Below are positions 1-9,858 of a DNA stretch of 64,000 nucleotides, piece after piece. The notes beneath the pieces were generated by a model. The model was given only the letters and a program-made list of their open reading frames with translations, was not told the DNA's origin and searched no databases. Source of the DNA: Lentilactobacillus curieae (lineage in GTDB: Bacteria > Bacillota > Bacilli > Lactobacillales > Lactobacillaceae). The first letter of the stretch is position 1, and every line of letters starts with the position of its first letter. Both the position numbers and the translations under genes were made by a program. The stretch covers positions 434,001 to 498,000 of the forward strand of contig NZ_CP018906.1 of NCBI RefSeq assembly GCF_000785105.2, read 5' to 3'.

Positions 1-59
1 ATATTCCTGGTACACATAATTCAACAATAAATTATTTAATAATTCATTGTCGTTTTGTT

Positions 60-126
60 CGCATCTCCCCCTCATAAAAGATATTAGTCGCAGAAGAGAA
101 GGTTCCCCCAACCTTTTCTTTTTTTT
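60..126 (+). ncRNA. candidate short C-rich RNA ending in a terminator
   Basis: This stretch has no gene. It contains an unpaired CTCCCCCTC tract at 65-73. A 10-bp stem follows (95-104 with 110-119, one G:U pair) whose loop is exactly five C. A run of T (119-126) follows directly, so the hairpin reads as a rho-independent terminator on the plus strand. The gene upstream, if any, lies outside the window, so this could be the 3' end of a longer transcript. I see no convincing -35/-10 pair before it. Confidence 0.3.
95..126 (+). terminator. rho-independent terminator
   Basis: A 10-bp stem with a CCCCC loop is followed by eight T residues. It ends whatever transcript enters from the left edge or the candidate RNA at 60-126. 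Confidence 0.7.
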
Positions 127-215
127 ATACCAAAAATTGATCCATAAATCTCCATGTTCACAAAAAAATCACACTTTCGTCGTTTTTTTTTAACAGTTTG
201 TGTGTATATTAAGAA

Positions 216-368
216 CCATAGAGAAGAGGGTTACTTAAAAGCCTCTCTTCCTACCCCCCAATATCGTAATAAATTAATCCCCCATTAATTTGTTACTTTT
301 CATATTCATATTCCCCTCAGAATATAGACATATTTAGAGATAAGACATCCCCCTGTCTTATCTTTTTT
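216..368 (+). ncRNA. candidate C-rich-loop regulatory RNA
   Basis: Four hairpins follow one another in DNA without a convincing gene: 221-229/242-250 (imperfect), 271-278/284-291 (8 bp, perfect, loop CCCCC), 308-313/320-325 (6 bp, loop CCCTCA) and 338-346/355-363 (9 bp, loop ATCCCCCT, then T-run). A six-C tract at 254-259 lies unpaired between the first two. C-rich loops that bind Shine-Dalgarno sequences are a known feature of several Gram-positive small RNAs (RNAIII and the Rsa RNAs of Staphylococcus). That this is one is inference. Alternatively it is the leader or tail of an unknown transcript. Confidence 0.35.
338..368 (+). terminator. rho-independent terminator before rgg
   Basis: A 9-bp perfect stem (338-346 with 355-363) has the loop ATCCCCCT and is followed by T at 363-369. 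It insulates the rgg promoter from upstream transcription and would form the 3' end of the candidate RNA. Confidence 0.75.
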
Positions 369-386
369 TGTGCCTTCGTTTAAAGC

Positions 387-430
387 AATATTCGAATAAG
401 CTAAATGATTTTCGAATATTCTGATATAAT
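387..430 (+). promoter_or_regulatory. rgg promoter with inverted repeat
   Basis: TATAAT at 425-430 is preceded by TG one base away (422-423), an extended -10 box. A 10-bp inverted repeat, AATATTCGAA at 387-396 and TTCGAATATT at 411-420 (14 bp apart), covers the -35 region. It is a plausible operator for the adjacent Rgg regulator. Confidence 0.5.
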
Positions 431-471
431 AATTTTGAAAACAAAAACTTTATTATTGGAATGATAGACAG

Positions 472-1314
472 ATGAACACTGAACTATTTATAAAAACTAG
501 AAAAAAGCTTGGTTACTCTCAAGAAGAACTATCCAAGGGTATCTGTACCCAAGCTACCCTAAGTAAGTTCGAAAAGTCAGGGAAAGCTCCCTCCATCAAA
601 ATTTTGATTAGACTATGTGAACGCCTCGGTTTGACTTTAGACGATATCTTCCCAATCACATCAAAATCAGAAACTGACGCAATCAAAAAGCTAGATCATG
701 CGGAGTTCCAATTGATTACCAGCGAGTTTGACACAGCAAAAAAGGAACTCGCATCAATTAAGAAGGACGATTTACAAGATAAAGCTTTAATGCAGTACTA
801 CTTCATTAAGGGATTTGTATCTGCACTTGAAGACGCCCCATTATCTGATACCTTGTTTTACTTTGACCAAATTTTAAACGGTCTTGATGATGATCACCAA
901 ACAGTATTCTCTTTACTGGCGTTTACCGGTGTAGGGACTGCTTACTTTAGGAACGGTGAAATCGACAAAAGTGAATTCTACTTTCAAAAGGTATTCGACT
1001 CACTTTACTCACTACCACTTGACGATGAACGGGCAGTTTGGCGGGCTCTTAGCATGATTTTCTACACAGCTGATTACTATGCTCACGCTAAGGAATACGA
1101 CACCAGCAATTCATTGTTAGAGTATGCTTATGGTATCTGTGCAAAGAGTCACGTCACCTACTACGTTGCTAGAATTCAGTTTAGGCGGGCGCAAAATATT
1201 CGTGAGGCTGGTCAAGATGATAAACGAATCGGTGAATATCTAAATGATGCCGCTGCGTTTGCGAGAATTAATAATAACCAAAAGTTGTTAAAGAGAATTG
1301 AAGATTTTGTTTAA
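472..1314 (+). CDS. Rgg/GadR/MutR-family transcriptional regulator
   Basis: This cytoplasmic DNA-binding regulator has 280 residues, the usual Rgg length. An XRE-type helix-turn-helix covers about residues 5-62 (GYSQEELSKGICTQATLSKFEKS region), followed by an all-helical, TPR-like domain to the C-terminus. Rgg proteins often sense short hydrophobic peptides encoded next door. I found no convincing peptide gene on either side, so the ligand is unknown. The gene stands alone, has its own extended -10 promoter and an inverted repeat upstream, and ends at a bidirectional terminator shared with the convergent MMPL gene. Confidence 0.85.
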   Translation: MNTELFIKTRKKLGYSQEELSKGICTQATLSKFEKSGKAPSIKILIRLCERLGLTLDDIFPITSKSETDAIKKLDHAEFQLITSEFDTAKKELASIKKDDLQDKALMQYYFIKGFVSALEDAPLSDTLFYFDQILNGLDDDHQTVFSLLAFTGVGTAYFRNGEIDKSEFYFQKVFDSLYSLPLDDERAVWRALSMIFYTADYYAHAKEYDTSNSLLEYAYGICAKSHVTYYVARIQFRRAQNIREAGQDDKRIGEYLNDAAAFARINNNQKLLKRIEDFV

Positions 1315-1374
1315 CTTATAGTTTATAGATGACAGTTATCTTTTCACTCACATAATAATTAAGTCCTCACAATT

Positions 1375-1413
1375 AAAATCCCCCCGCTAGAAATCTAGCG
1401 AGGGGATTTTTTA
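1375..1413. terminator. bidirectional terminator between rgg and MMPL gene
   Basis: A stem of AAAATCCCC-type and CGCTAG arms with loop AAAT is flanked by A-run and T-run. It serves the two convergent genes. Confidence 0.85.
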
Positions 1414-1434
1414 TACATAGACTTTATTGGTAAC

Positions 1435-3780
1435 TTAGTTCTTAAACTTATTGTGAGTGGCACCTGGGAAATACCAGTTTATCTTACCTAACAAATTGAT
1501 CATTGCTGGGACAAAGATAAGTCGAACGAAGAATGCATCGAACAGAACTCCTCCAGCCAATGAAATTCCAATTGACTTAACAGTTGGATCAGATGAAAGT
1601 GCGAAACTTCCAAACACCGCAATCATGATCAATGCAGCCGTCACGATAACTGGGCCACTTTCAGCAAGACCTGTCTTAACTGCGTACTTGGTATCACCAG
1701 TTAACAGGTATGTTTCCCTGATTCGCGAAACCATGAACACTTCATAGTCCATCGCTAATCCAAACAGCACCCCAATCATAACAACTGGTAAGAAGGCAAG
1801 GATTGGCGCACCAACGCTAATTCCAAAGAAGCTCTTCATCACACCATCTTGCATAACCAAAGTTGTAAATCCGAATGAGGCAAACACGGACAATCCAAAT
1901 CCGACCATAGCAAACAGCGGAATGACAAATGAGCGGAACATAATCATCAAGAGAACGAACGCAATGACCATTACGATTGCTGTAAACATCGGAATGGCGT
2001 TATTTAATTTCTTAGAAATATCAATATTAACCGCATTTGATCCAGTTAATATGATTTTAGTGTTATCGCTCTTTTGGAGCTTTTTGGAATATGAGTTAAT
2101 TTTTTGAGCTAATTTTTCAGTTTTAGCAGATTCAGGTCCGTTTTCCGGCATTAAGATAAACCGGGCGTACTTATGATCTTTACTAATTTTAACTGGGATA
2201 CTAGAAATCGCTGCTTTCTTTGTTCTCTCAGTGACTAACTTTTTAAACTGAAGTGTGTACTTTTGTGCAAGTATCTTCTGTTGTTTAGGAGTCATGGCTG
2301 GATTCTTCATCATTTCAGCCATAACTTTCTTTTGAACAAACTTTTTGCCTTCAACTTTTAGTTTTTGTTGAAATTGTGGTGATTTTGCTGCCTTGACGGC
2401 TTTCTCATTAACAACGGGCATGAGCTGGTCAACGTTATCATAGTTTTCAACTTTACTAGTAACCTTTTTAAGAATTTGCTTGTTTTCCTTTAAAGAATTA
2501 CTACTATCAAGCTTAACAACGCCAATCATTGTTGAATTTGCACCGGCGCCAAACTTGTCCGAAATTGTGTCGTATGCTTGTCGCCGCGTGTTATCCGTTG
2601 GTAAGGAACCGTCAAAAGGCATTCCCAATCGCATGTGACTAGATGGAACCATAAATCCAATCAACACTGCCAAACTTAGAATTACCATAACAAATGGATG
2701 GTTTGCGACTGTTTTGGTAACTACCCCAGTTTTTTTAACTGCCTGTTCAGTGTTCACTGAAGCTGGTTTGATAAACTTACTAAACAATGAAATTAACGCT
2801 GGAAGCAATGTCATTGCAGAGAGAACTGCAAACAAAACTCCAACGGCAGATGCAATCCCCATTTGGGTCAAGAAATCGATTCGAATAAAGACTAGTCCAA
2901 CGAGGGCAACCATAACGGTAATTCCAGCAAATAGAACTGAACTACCCGCGCTGCCTAACGTCGCACCCATGGCATTATCCGGTTCCGTCGTGTCTGAGTT
3001 AGCTAGCTCTGACTTGTACCTGTGAATTATAAACAGGGCATAATCAATTCCAACGGCTAGGGTAATCATAACCGCAAGGGTTTGGGCAACAGAAACGATT
3101 GAAAAGAAATTGGTTCCAATCATGATTGTCATTAAACCGGTAACTAGTCCAATGATGGCACTAATAATTGGTAGACCAGCTGTGATAAATGATTTAAATA
3201 ATACGAGCATTAAGATAAAGGCAATGGCAATTCCGATGATTTCGGAAAGACCACCAATATCAGGCATACTCAGGACGTTTCCTGAGAAGGAGACTTTTGT
3301 GTTACTGTCTTTAACTTTATTACGGAATTTCTTTTGAATTCCGCTAATCGCCTTATCGGAAACCAAGTTAGAATCTTTTTTGAAAGTAATATTAACCATC
3401 CCAGTGGTTTTATCGGAACTAATTGATTGTGATTCGTAGGGACTGGTGATTGACTTGATTTGGCTACCATATTTGCTCTTTAAAGCCTTAACAGTAGCGT
3501 TAATTTCTTTCTTTTGATTTCTGTTATTTATACTCTTATCGTTCGTGTTTTCAACGACAACAGTCATTGAACCCGCATCAACCGACTGATCAAACTGTTT
3601 TTCTAATACTTTTTGAATATCAGTTGATGGGATTCCAGAAATCTTCAAATTTTCATTAAAATGAGATCCAAGCATCCCAACGGCGGAAACAAAGGCTACC
3701 AACATGACAAGCCAAGCAGTTAATGCTTTAAACTTATTGTTATAGACCCACTTTCCAAAACTTGTTAATCCACTTTGCAT
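1435..3780 (-). CDS. MMPL/RND-family membrane transporter (YdfJ-like)
   Basis: This 781-residue protein has the duplicated RND layout: an N-terminal membrane helix, a large extracellular domain, a helix bundle, then the same again. The conserved membrane motifs GIDYALF (about residue 245) and GLAMDYEVF (about 675) are present in the two halves. MMPL proteins export lipids, drugs or other hydrophobic compounds using the proton gradient; the substrate here is not known. The start at 3780 has GGGAG seven bases upstream. The gene is divergent from a TetR-type gene that probably controls it. Confidence 0.85.
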   Translation of the reverse strand: MQSGLTSFGKWVYNNKFKALTAWLVMLVAFVSAVGMLGSHFNENLKISGIPSTDIQKVLEKQFDQSVDAGSMTVVVENTNDKSINNRNQKKEINATVKALKSKYGSQIKSITSPYESQSISSDKTTGMVNITFKKDSNLVSDKAISGIQKKFRNKVKDSNTKVSFSGNVLSMPDIGGLSEIIGIAIAFILMLVLFKSFITAGLPIISAIIGLVTGLMTIMIGTNFFSIVSVAQTLAVMITLAVGIDYALFIIHRYKSELANSDTTEPDNAMGATLGSAGSSVLFAGITVMVALVGLVFIRIDFLTQMGIASAVGVLFAVLSAMTLLPALISLFSKFIKPASVNTEQAVKKTGVVTKTVANHPFVMVILSLAVLIGFMVPSSHMRLGMPFDGSLPTDNTRRQAYDTISDKFGAGANSTMIGVVKLDSSNSLKENKQILKKVTSKVENYDNVDQLMPVVNEKAVKAAKSPQFQQKLKVEGKKFVQKKVMAEMMKNPAMTPKQQKILAQKYTLQFKKLVTERTKKAAISSIPVKISKDHKYARFILMPENGPESAKTEKLAQKINSYSKKLQKSDNTKIILTGSNAVNIDISKKLNNAIPMFTAIVMVIAFVLLMIMFRSFVIPLFAMVGFGLSVFASFGFTTLVMQDGVMKSFFGISVGAPILAFLPVVMIGVLFGLAMDYEVFMVSRIRETYLLTGDTKYAVKTGLAESGPVIVTAALIMIAVFGSFALSSDPTVKSIGISLAGGVLFDAFFVRLIFVPAMINLLGKINWYFPGATHNKFKN

Positions 3781-3807
3781 ATAATTACTCCCTTACTTAA
3801 TAAACTA

Positions 3808-3866
3808 TTGACACATACTATTACTTTTGCCATTATGTGTATATGTTCAATTGAGTGCATCTGCAC
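3808..3866 (+). promoter_or_regulatory. tetR promoter and possible operator
   Basis: TTGACA at 3808-3813 is followed after 17 bp by CATTAT at 3831-3836, preceded by TGC (extended -10). A short inverted repeat GTGCA-TC-TGCAC at about 3855-3866 lies downstream and could be an operator. The region lies between the divergent TetR and MMPL genes. Confidence 0.4.
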
Positions 3867-3895
3867 ACAAAATGTGCAAATTGGGGGAAATGTTT

Positions 3896-4402
3896 ATGAC
3901 TGATATGAGAAGAGAGCGAACTGATATTGTTATTTTTGATACATTTGCTGATCTATTGAAGAAAAAACGGTTCTCAGAGATTACTATGATTGAAATTTCC
4001 CGGGAGTCCTTTGTCCATCGCAACACAATCTACAAGCATTTTCTTGATAAGTACGACTTGCTAGGGAAGTTTATGGACAGAGAAATAAGTAATCATGAAG
4101 ATTTTTTATCAGAATTCGAAAACCGCCCCTTTAAAGCTGTTGCAGGTTTATTTGATTCAAACTTACAACCGATTATTGAAAAGCAACAGTTTGACACCGA
4201 GTTCACTCGATTGGTTGAAGAAAGTGGTGCCAGAGTTCTTTACAATAAAATTAAGGATCCTAATCTACTTTGGAATCTAGGGAATATATATAGCGTTATT
4301 ATGTGGAATCAGTTACATGGAAACAAGCTAGATATTATTGATGACTTTGAAGAATTAGATAGGATTTACCAGACGAAGAAGTTCCCAAAAACTGATGATT
4401 AA
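3896..4402 (+). CDS. TetR/AcrR-type transcriptional regulator
   Basis: This 168-residue regulator has an N-terminal helix-turn-helix (about residues 20-50, with ISRESFVHRNTIYKHFLDK typical of the TetR recognition helix) and a helical ligand-binding half. I start it at 3896 because GGGGG at 3883-3887 is then eight bases upstream; the longer frame from 3827 would overlap its own promoter. It is divergent from the MMPL transporter and is therefore its likely repressor, by the common TetR-transporter arrangement. Confidence 0.8.
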   Translation: MTDMRRERTDIVIFDTFADLLKKKRFSEITMIEISRESFVHRNTIYKHFLDKYDLLGKFMDREISNHEDFLSEFENRPFKAVAGLFDSNLQPIIEKQQFDTEFTRLVEESGARVLYNKIKDPNLLWNLGNIYSVIMWNQLHGNKLDIIDDFEELDRIYQTKKFPKTDD

Positions 4403-4428
4403 TCAAAATTGACTTATAATTAAAAAAA

Positions 4429-4476
4429 CTGAGATGCATCTTCCAGAGAAAGTGGAAGATGCATCTCAGCTTTTTT
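4429..4476 (+). terminator. rho-independent terminator after tetR
   Basis: A 17-bp perfect stem (4429-4445 with 4453-4469) is followed by six T. Confidence 0.9.
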
Positions 4477-4586
4477 GTTCTATGTGTTCTAGTAGTTATC
4501 ACTTGCTTCTATGTTAATGACCAATTCAGTAAACAACAGGAGTGAAGTTTGCTGGTCGAAAAGTTGAGAGTGAATCAAAAAAGTTT

Positions 4587-5582
4587 CTAATGTGACTGAA
4601 TCAAAGATTCCTTCATTTCTGCCGCCCGCTTTGCCTTCTCGTTTTGGCGATGGTACTCAGCCAAATGAACTGCCTGCGTAACGAACAAATGAGTTGCTGC
4701 TTCATAATGGTACTTTCGACCAAGTTCAGCAATGTACCCATTGATATAATCAACTTCTGTTGGTCGATCATTAATCATGTCTTGGTACATTGAAGGGTAA
4801 TGAAGTGGCATGTCAACTCTAGTATTAACTTCCAGTGCCTTCATCTCTTCATCACGGCTGGAAACAAGGTGAATATCTGCGCGGGCACAAATATCATAAG
4901 CTTCATCAATTAGCTGACGAGCCATTGAATCAAACCCGCTGAAGTTACCGAACTCACCCATTTGAATTTCAAACATTGTACAAATGGTATTGATAACTGA
5001 GTTAAAGATAACTTTTGTCATCAAAGTTCCCATAAAGTCATCAGTTAAAGTTGGGTTCATCTGTGCTTTGTCCAGTTCATTGAACAGGTCGTAGCACATC
5101 TGATCTGGCTTTTCGTTTAGAGGGCACATGTTTAATTTTCCAGCTCCACGTTTACCCATAAAATCGACTTCACCGGGGCCAGGAAGAACAGTTGCAATCA
5201 ATGCTGTTCCACCGATAATCTTGTCGTCATCAAAATACTTCTGAATCTTTTCGATGTGTCCCATCCCATTCATACAAGTAAAGGCATAATGTTTTGGCTT
5301 AATAAAGTGAGCACAACGTTCCAAGTAATCTGCTAATTGCATTTGCTTAGCAAAAATAATAAACATGTCAGGATCATCATCGTAACTTTCTGGAGTTTCC
5401 AGTTTGATGTCAACTAGGTGCCGGTCCTCGTGGTCACGCATTACATATACTCCACCCTGTTCACGGATCTTATCGATATGTGGCTGCCAAGTATCAATAA
5501 ATGTAACGTCGTTTCCTGCTTCTTGTAACAAAATTCCGTAACGTAAACCCATTGCTCCTGCACCAATCATTGCAAACTTCAT
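4587..5582 (-). CDS. PanE/ApbA-type 2-oxoacid reductase (ketopantoate reductase family)
   Basis: This NAD(P)-dependent oxidoreductase has 331 residues. The N-terminus has the Rossmann motif GAGAMG, and the C-terminal helical domain has the family's lysine-asparagine segment (TKVIFNSVINTIC). I start at 5582 because GGAG lies about ten bases upstream; the longer frame runs into the T-box terminator. Members either make pantoate (PanE) or, as shown for the Lactococcus 'PanE', reduce branched-chain 2-oxoacids to D-hydroxyacids. The T-box leader upstream, read as valine-specific, fits the second role better. No other pantothenate gene is nearby. Confidence 0.8.
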   Translation of the reverse strand: MKFAMIGAGAMGLRYGILLQEAGNDVTFIDTWQPHIDKIREQGGVYVMRDHEDRHLVDIKLETPESYDDDPDMFIIFAKQMQLADYLERCAHFIKPKHYAFTCMNGMGHIEKIQKYFDDDKIIGGTALIATVLPGPGEVDFMGKRGAGKLNMCPLNEKPDQMCYDLFNELDKAQMNPTLTDDFMGTLMTKVIFNSVINTICTMFEIQMGEFGNFSGFDSMARQLIDEAYDICARADIHLVSSRDEEMKALEVNTRVDMPLHYPSMYQDMINDRPTEVDYINGYIAELGRKYHYEAATHLFVTQAVHLAEYHRQNEKAKRAAEMKESLIQSH

Positions 5583-5616
5583 AACTATCACACTCCATAT
5601 TTTATTTATTCGACTA

Positions 5617-5894
5617 AAAAAAGCGCCCTTGATTAAAATCAAGGACGCTTCTGCGCGGTACCACCTATGTTGTAGCTGGCTGTTGTCCCAACTACCTCTT
5701 CAAGCACAGCCCTTAGGCGATGCTCTAACACTGTAAGGTGTGTCCACCGTAAACACTCATAAATCGCATTTACTGCTTGGAGGTTACTTTCGACTTCATT
5801 GCCAATATCCCTTCTCACTTTTCGGGACTCCCTGAGATTGGTTGGTGAAGACTACTCTCCTCGTCGCTGCATTTGATAATCGAATATTAAGATT
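5617..5894 (-). promoter_or_regulatory. T-box riboswitch, probably tRNA-Val
   Basis: On the minus strand the T-box core AGGTGGTACCGCG is at 5666-5654. An intrinsic terminator follows (stem 5649-5637 with 5634-5622, then T-run). Stem I has the AGTA box and nested arms, with lower GAGG/CCTC and upper CTTCA/TGAAG stems. The specifier loop reads GAAAGTAA. I take GTA (5787-5785, Val): the variable T-box base is T, which pairs with a discriminator A (tRNA-Val) and not with the G of bacterial tRNA-Ser, which excludes AGT. Uncharged tRNA would allow read-through into the PanE-type gene. Confidence 0.85.
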
Positions 5895-5900
5895 GTTCTC

Positions 5901-5929
5901 ATAATACCTACGCAAATTCTAATTGTCAA
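5901..5929 (-). promoter_or_regulatory. promoter of the T-box/panE-type transcript
   Basis: On the minus strand TTGACA (5929-5924), a 17-bp spacer and TATTAT (5906-5901) form a near-consensus promoter. Transcription would start near 5894, just before T-box stem I. Confidence 0.8.
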
Positions 5930-5960
5930 CTCATTTTTTAAATTTATTTTGAAGTTTGAA

Positions 5961-5996
5961 TAAAAAAAGCTGCTTGCCTTAGCCAGCAAGCAGTCT
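5961..5996 (-). terminator. terminator after purB
   Basis: Stem CTGCTTGC/GCAAGCAG (5993-5986 with 5977-5970) is followed by a T-run on the minus strand. Confidence 0.8.
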
Positions 5997-6002
5997 TCTT
6001 AT

Positions 6003-7304
6003 CTATTTTTCTGCGCCAAACACTCTATTCAAAATCTCATCAACATTTCTAATGTGATAATGATAATCAAACGCATCATCAATCTCTGACTTCGAAAGTT
6101 GCCCAGTGATCTTTTCATTGCCATCAACCAAGTCACGGAACTGAATTTGTTCATTCCAGGATTTCGCAGTTAATGGTTGAACAAGGTCATAAGCTTGTTC
6201 TCTGGTCATTCCACTGTCAATCAATTTAAGCATAACTCGTTGACTATAAATCAGACCGTAAGTCCGATTCATATTGTTTAACATTGTTTCAGGAAAGACA
6301 TCTAATTTATCTAAAATGTTCGTGAATCGATGAAGCATGTAATCAACCAACATCAAAGTATCAGGAATGATTACTCGCTCAGCAGATGAGTGTGAAATAT
6401 CACGTTCATGCCATAGAGCAACGTCTTCATATGCTGTTACCATGTGGCCGCGAACAACTCTGGCCAATCCACAAATATTCTCTGAACCGATTGGGTTTCT
6501 CTTATGCGGCATGGCAGAAGATCCCTTTTGTCCAGCATTAAAATGTTCTTCAACTTCATGAATTTCCGAACGTTGGAGACCACGGATTTCAGTCGCAAAT
6601 TCTTCCAAACCAGTCGCAATTAATGCCAACGTTGAAATGTAATCAGCGTGCAAATCACGAGGTAGAACTTGTGAGGTGATTTCCTGGTTTCTAATTCCTA
6701 ATGATTCACATACGTATTCTTCGACAAATGGAGGAACATTCGCAAAAGTTCCAACTGCCCCAGAAATTTGGCCGACCTCTAATTCCTTAGCTGCAGCTTC
6801 GAAACGTTGTTGATTCCGTTTCATCTCTGAGTACCACCGTGCTAATTTCAAACCAAACGTTGTTGGTTCAGCCTGAACTCCGTGAGTCCGGCCAATCATT
6901 ACAGTGTCCTTGTATTGATAGACTTTCTTCTTAATTACTTCCATAAATTTCTCAATGTCTTGGCGAATAATTTCGTCCGCCTGCTTGATTCTGACACCAT
7001 AGGCAGTATCAACGACATCGGTACTGGTAACACCATAGTGAACCCACTTACGTTCTTCACCTAATGATTCAGAAACATCACGGGTAAATGCGACGATGTC
7101 ATGGTGAGTAACAGCTTCAATTTCAGCAATTCGATCAACGTCAAATTTAGCGTTTTTCTTAATCTTTTCAACATCCTCTGCAGGAATGTGTCCAAGCTTT
7201 GACCAGGCTTCGTCAATCGCAATTTCAACCTTTAGCCAAGCATCATACTGGTTTTCAAGTGACCAAATGTGTTTCATTTCTGGGCGGGAATATCTATCAA
7301 TCAT
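6003..7304 (-). CDS. purB: adenylosuccinate lyase
   Basis: PurB cleaves adenylosuccinate to AMP and fumarate, and SAICAR to AICAR, in purine synthesis. The 433 residues include the fumarase/aspartase-superfamily signature [15 protein letters not shown] (about residue 262), holding the catalytic serine loop, and the N-terminal start [11 protein letters not shown] typical of Firmicutes PurB. AAGGA lies seven bases before the ATG. The gene is divergent from purA, so the two enzymes of IMP-to-AMP conversion share one intergenic region. Confidence 0.95.
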   Translation of the reverse strand: MIDRYSRPEMKHIWSLENQYDAWLKVEIAIDEAWSKLGHIPAEDVEKIKKNAKFDVDRIAEIEAVTHHDIVAFTRDVSESLGEERKWVHYGVTSTDVVDTAYGVRIKQADEIIRQDIEKFMEVIKKKVYQYKDTVMIGRTHGVQAEPTTFGLKLARWYSEMKRNQQRFEAAAKELEVGQISGAVGTFANVPPFVEEYVCESLGIRNQEITSQVLPRDLHADYISTLALIATGLEEFATEIRGLQRSEIHEVEEHFNAGQKGSSAMPHKRNPIGSENICGLARVVRGHMVTAYEDVALWHERDISHSSAERVIIPDTLMLVDYMLHRFTNILDKLDVFPETMLNNMNRTYGLIYSQRVMLKLIDSGMTREQAYDLVQPLTAKSWNEQIQFRDLVDGNEKITGQLSKSEIDDAFDYHYHIRNVDEILNRVFGAEK

Positions 7305-7394
7305 AGTTAAATCCTTTCTCTTAACGAATTAACACATCAATATTAACATATTGTTCATGTTTTATCCATATTATATGGAAACGAAGTGCTAATA

Positions 7395-7421
7395 TTCGCT
7401 TTTTTAACCGAAACTCGAACG
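7395..7421. promoter_or_regulatory. possible PurR boxes between purB and purA
   Basis: TTCG at 7395-7398 and CGAA at 7416-7419 are opposed and 17 bp apart, with another CCGAA at 7408-7412. Gram-positive PurR binds paired boxes with CGAA cores at about this spacing. The flanks match the consensus only partly, so this is tentative. Confidence 0.3.
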
Positions 7422-7485
7422 ATTATCCGTACACTAATAAAAATCATCAACATTTACGGTTGATATTTAAGAATCCTCCTGCTAA

Positions 7486-8820
<1,335 letters not shown>

Positions 8821-8840
8821 CCCACGGAGGATAACTAACT

Positions 8841-9812
8841 ATGGAAGTATTTGACTACGAAGACATTCAACTTGTTCCCGCAAAATGTATCATTAAGAGC
8901 CGTAAAGACGCCGACACTTCTGTAAAGTTTGGCCCTAAGACCTTTAAAGTTCCAGTTGTTCCTGCAAACATGGAAACTGTAATGAATAAAGAATTAGCAA
9001 TCTGGATGGCACAAAATGATTACTTCTACATCATGCACCGTTTCCAACCAGAAACTAGAACTGATTTTGTTAAGGAATTACACTCACTTGGCCTATACGC
9101 TTCAATTAGTGTTGGTATCAAGGACAGTGAATATGACTTCATCGACGAATTAGTTAAGGAAGATGCTAAGCCAGAATACATCACCATTGACGTTGCCCAT
9201 GGTCACTCAGACTTTGTTATTAACATGATCCACTACATCAAGGAAAAATTACCAGAAACATTCTTGATTGCTGGTAACCTTGGAACTCCAGAAGCAGTTC
9301 GTGAAATCGAAAATGCTGGTGCCGACGCAACTAAAATTGGGATTGGACCAGGTAAGGCCTGCATCACTAAGCTAAAAACTGGTTTTGGTACTGGTGGTTG
9401 GCAATTAGCTGCCCTTCGTCTTTGCTCAAAGGCTGCTAAAAAGCCAATGATTGCTGACGGTGGAATTCGGTTTAATGGTGATATCGCTAAGTCAGTCCGT
9501 TTTGGTGCTTCAATGGTTATGATTGGTTCTCTCTTGGCCGGTCATGAAGAAACTCCTGGTAACCTAATCAGTATTGACGGCAAGAAATATAAGCAATACT
9601 GGGGTTCAGCTTCTGAACGTCAAAAGGGTGCTTATCGTAATGTTGAGGGTCGCCAAATGCTGGTACCATACCGTGGCCACTTGGAAGACACTTTAATCGA
9701 AATGCAAGAAGATCTCCAATCATCAATTTCTTACGCAGGTGGTAAGGAATTATCAGATATTAGAACCGTTGACTACGTAGTAGTTAAGAATTCAATTATG
9801 AACGGCGACTAA
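8841..9812 (+). CDS. guaC: GMP reductase
   Basis: GuaC converts GMP to IMP with NADPH, feeding guanine nucleotides back to the IMP pool used by PurA. The 323 residues form a TIM barrel of the IMPDH/GMPR family: the loop [11 protein letters not shown] with the catalytic cysteine (about residue 176), then [14 protein letters not shown] and the phosphate-binding end. No CBS domains are present, which separates it from IMP dehydrogenase. GGAGG lies nine bases before the start. Linkage to purA supports the role. Confidence 0.93.
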   Translation: MEVFDYEDIQLVPAKCIIKSRKDADTSVKFGPKTFKVPVVPANMETVMNKELAIWMAQNDYFYIMHRFQPETRTDFVKELHSLGLYASISVGIKDSEYDFIDELVKEDAKPEYITIDVAHGHSDFVINMIHYIKEKLPETFLIAGNLGTPEAVREIENAGADATKIGIGPGKACITKLKTGFGTGGWQLAALRLCSKAAKKPMIADGGIRFNGDIAKSVRFGASMVMIGSLLAGHEETPGNLISIDGKKYKQYWGSASERQKGAYRNVEGRQMLVPYRGHLEDTLIEMQEDLQSSISYAGGKELSDIRTVDYVVVKNSIMNGD

Positions 9813-9814
9813 AA

Positions 9815-9858
9815 AATAAGGATTCAGGTTGGCAACGCCAATCTGAATCCTTATTTTT
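9815..9858. terminator. bidirectional terminator between guaC and YhgE gene
   Basis: A long stem (AATAAGGATTCAG arm with its complement) around GGCAACGCC, with A-run and T-run ends, separates convergent genes. Confidence 0.9.

Noticed and set aside
154-288. A 44-codon open frame (MFTKKSHFRRFF...) upstream of rgg, considered as an Rgg-associated peptide
   Set aside because: It has no ribosome-binding site, is basic rather than hydrophobic, and runs through the C-rich hairpins. The hairpin structure explains the region better.
5785-5788. Serine (AGT) as specifier of the first T-box
   Set aside because: The T-box variable base is T and needs a discriminator A; bacterial tRNA-Ser has G. Valine GTA in the neighbouring register fits.
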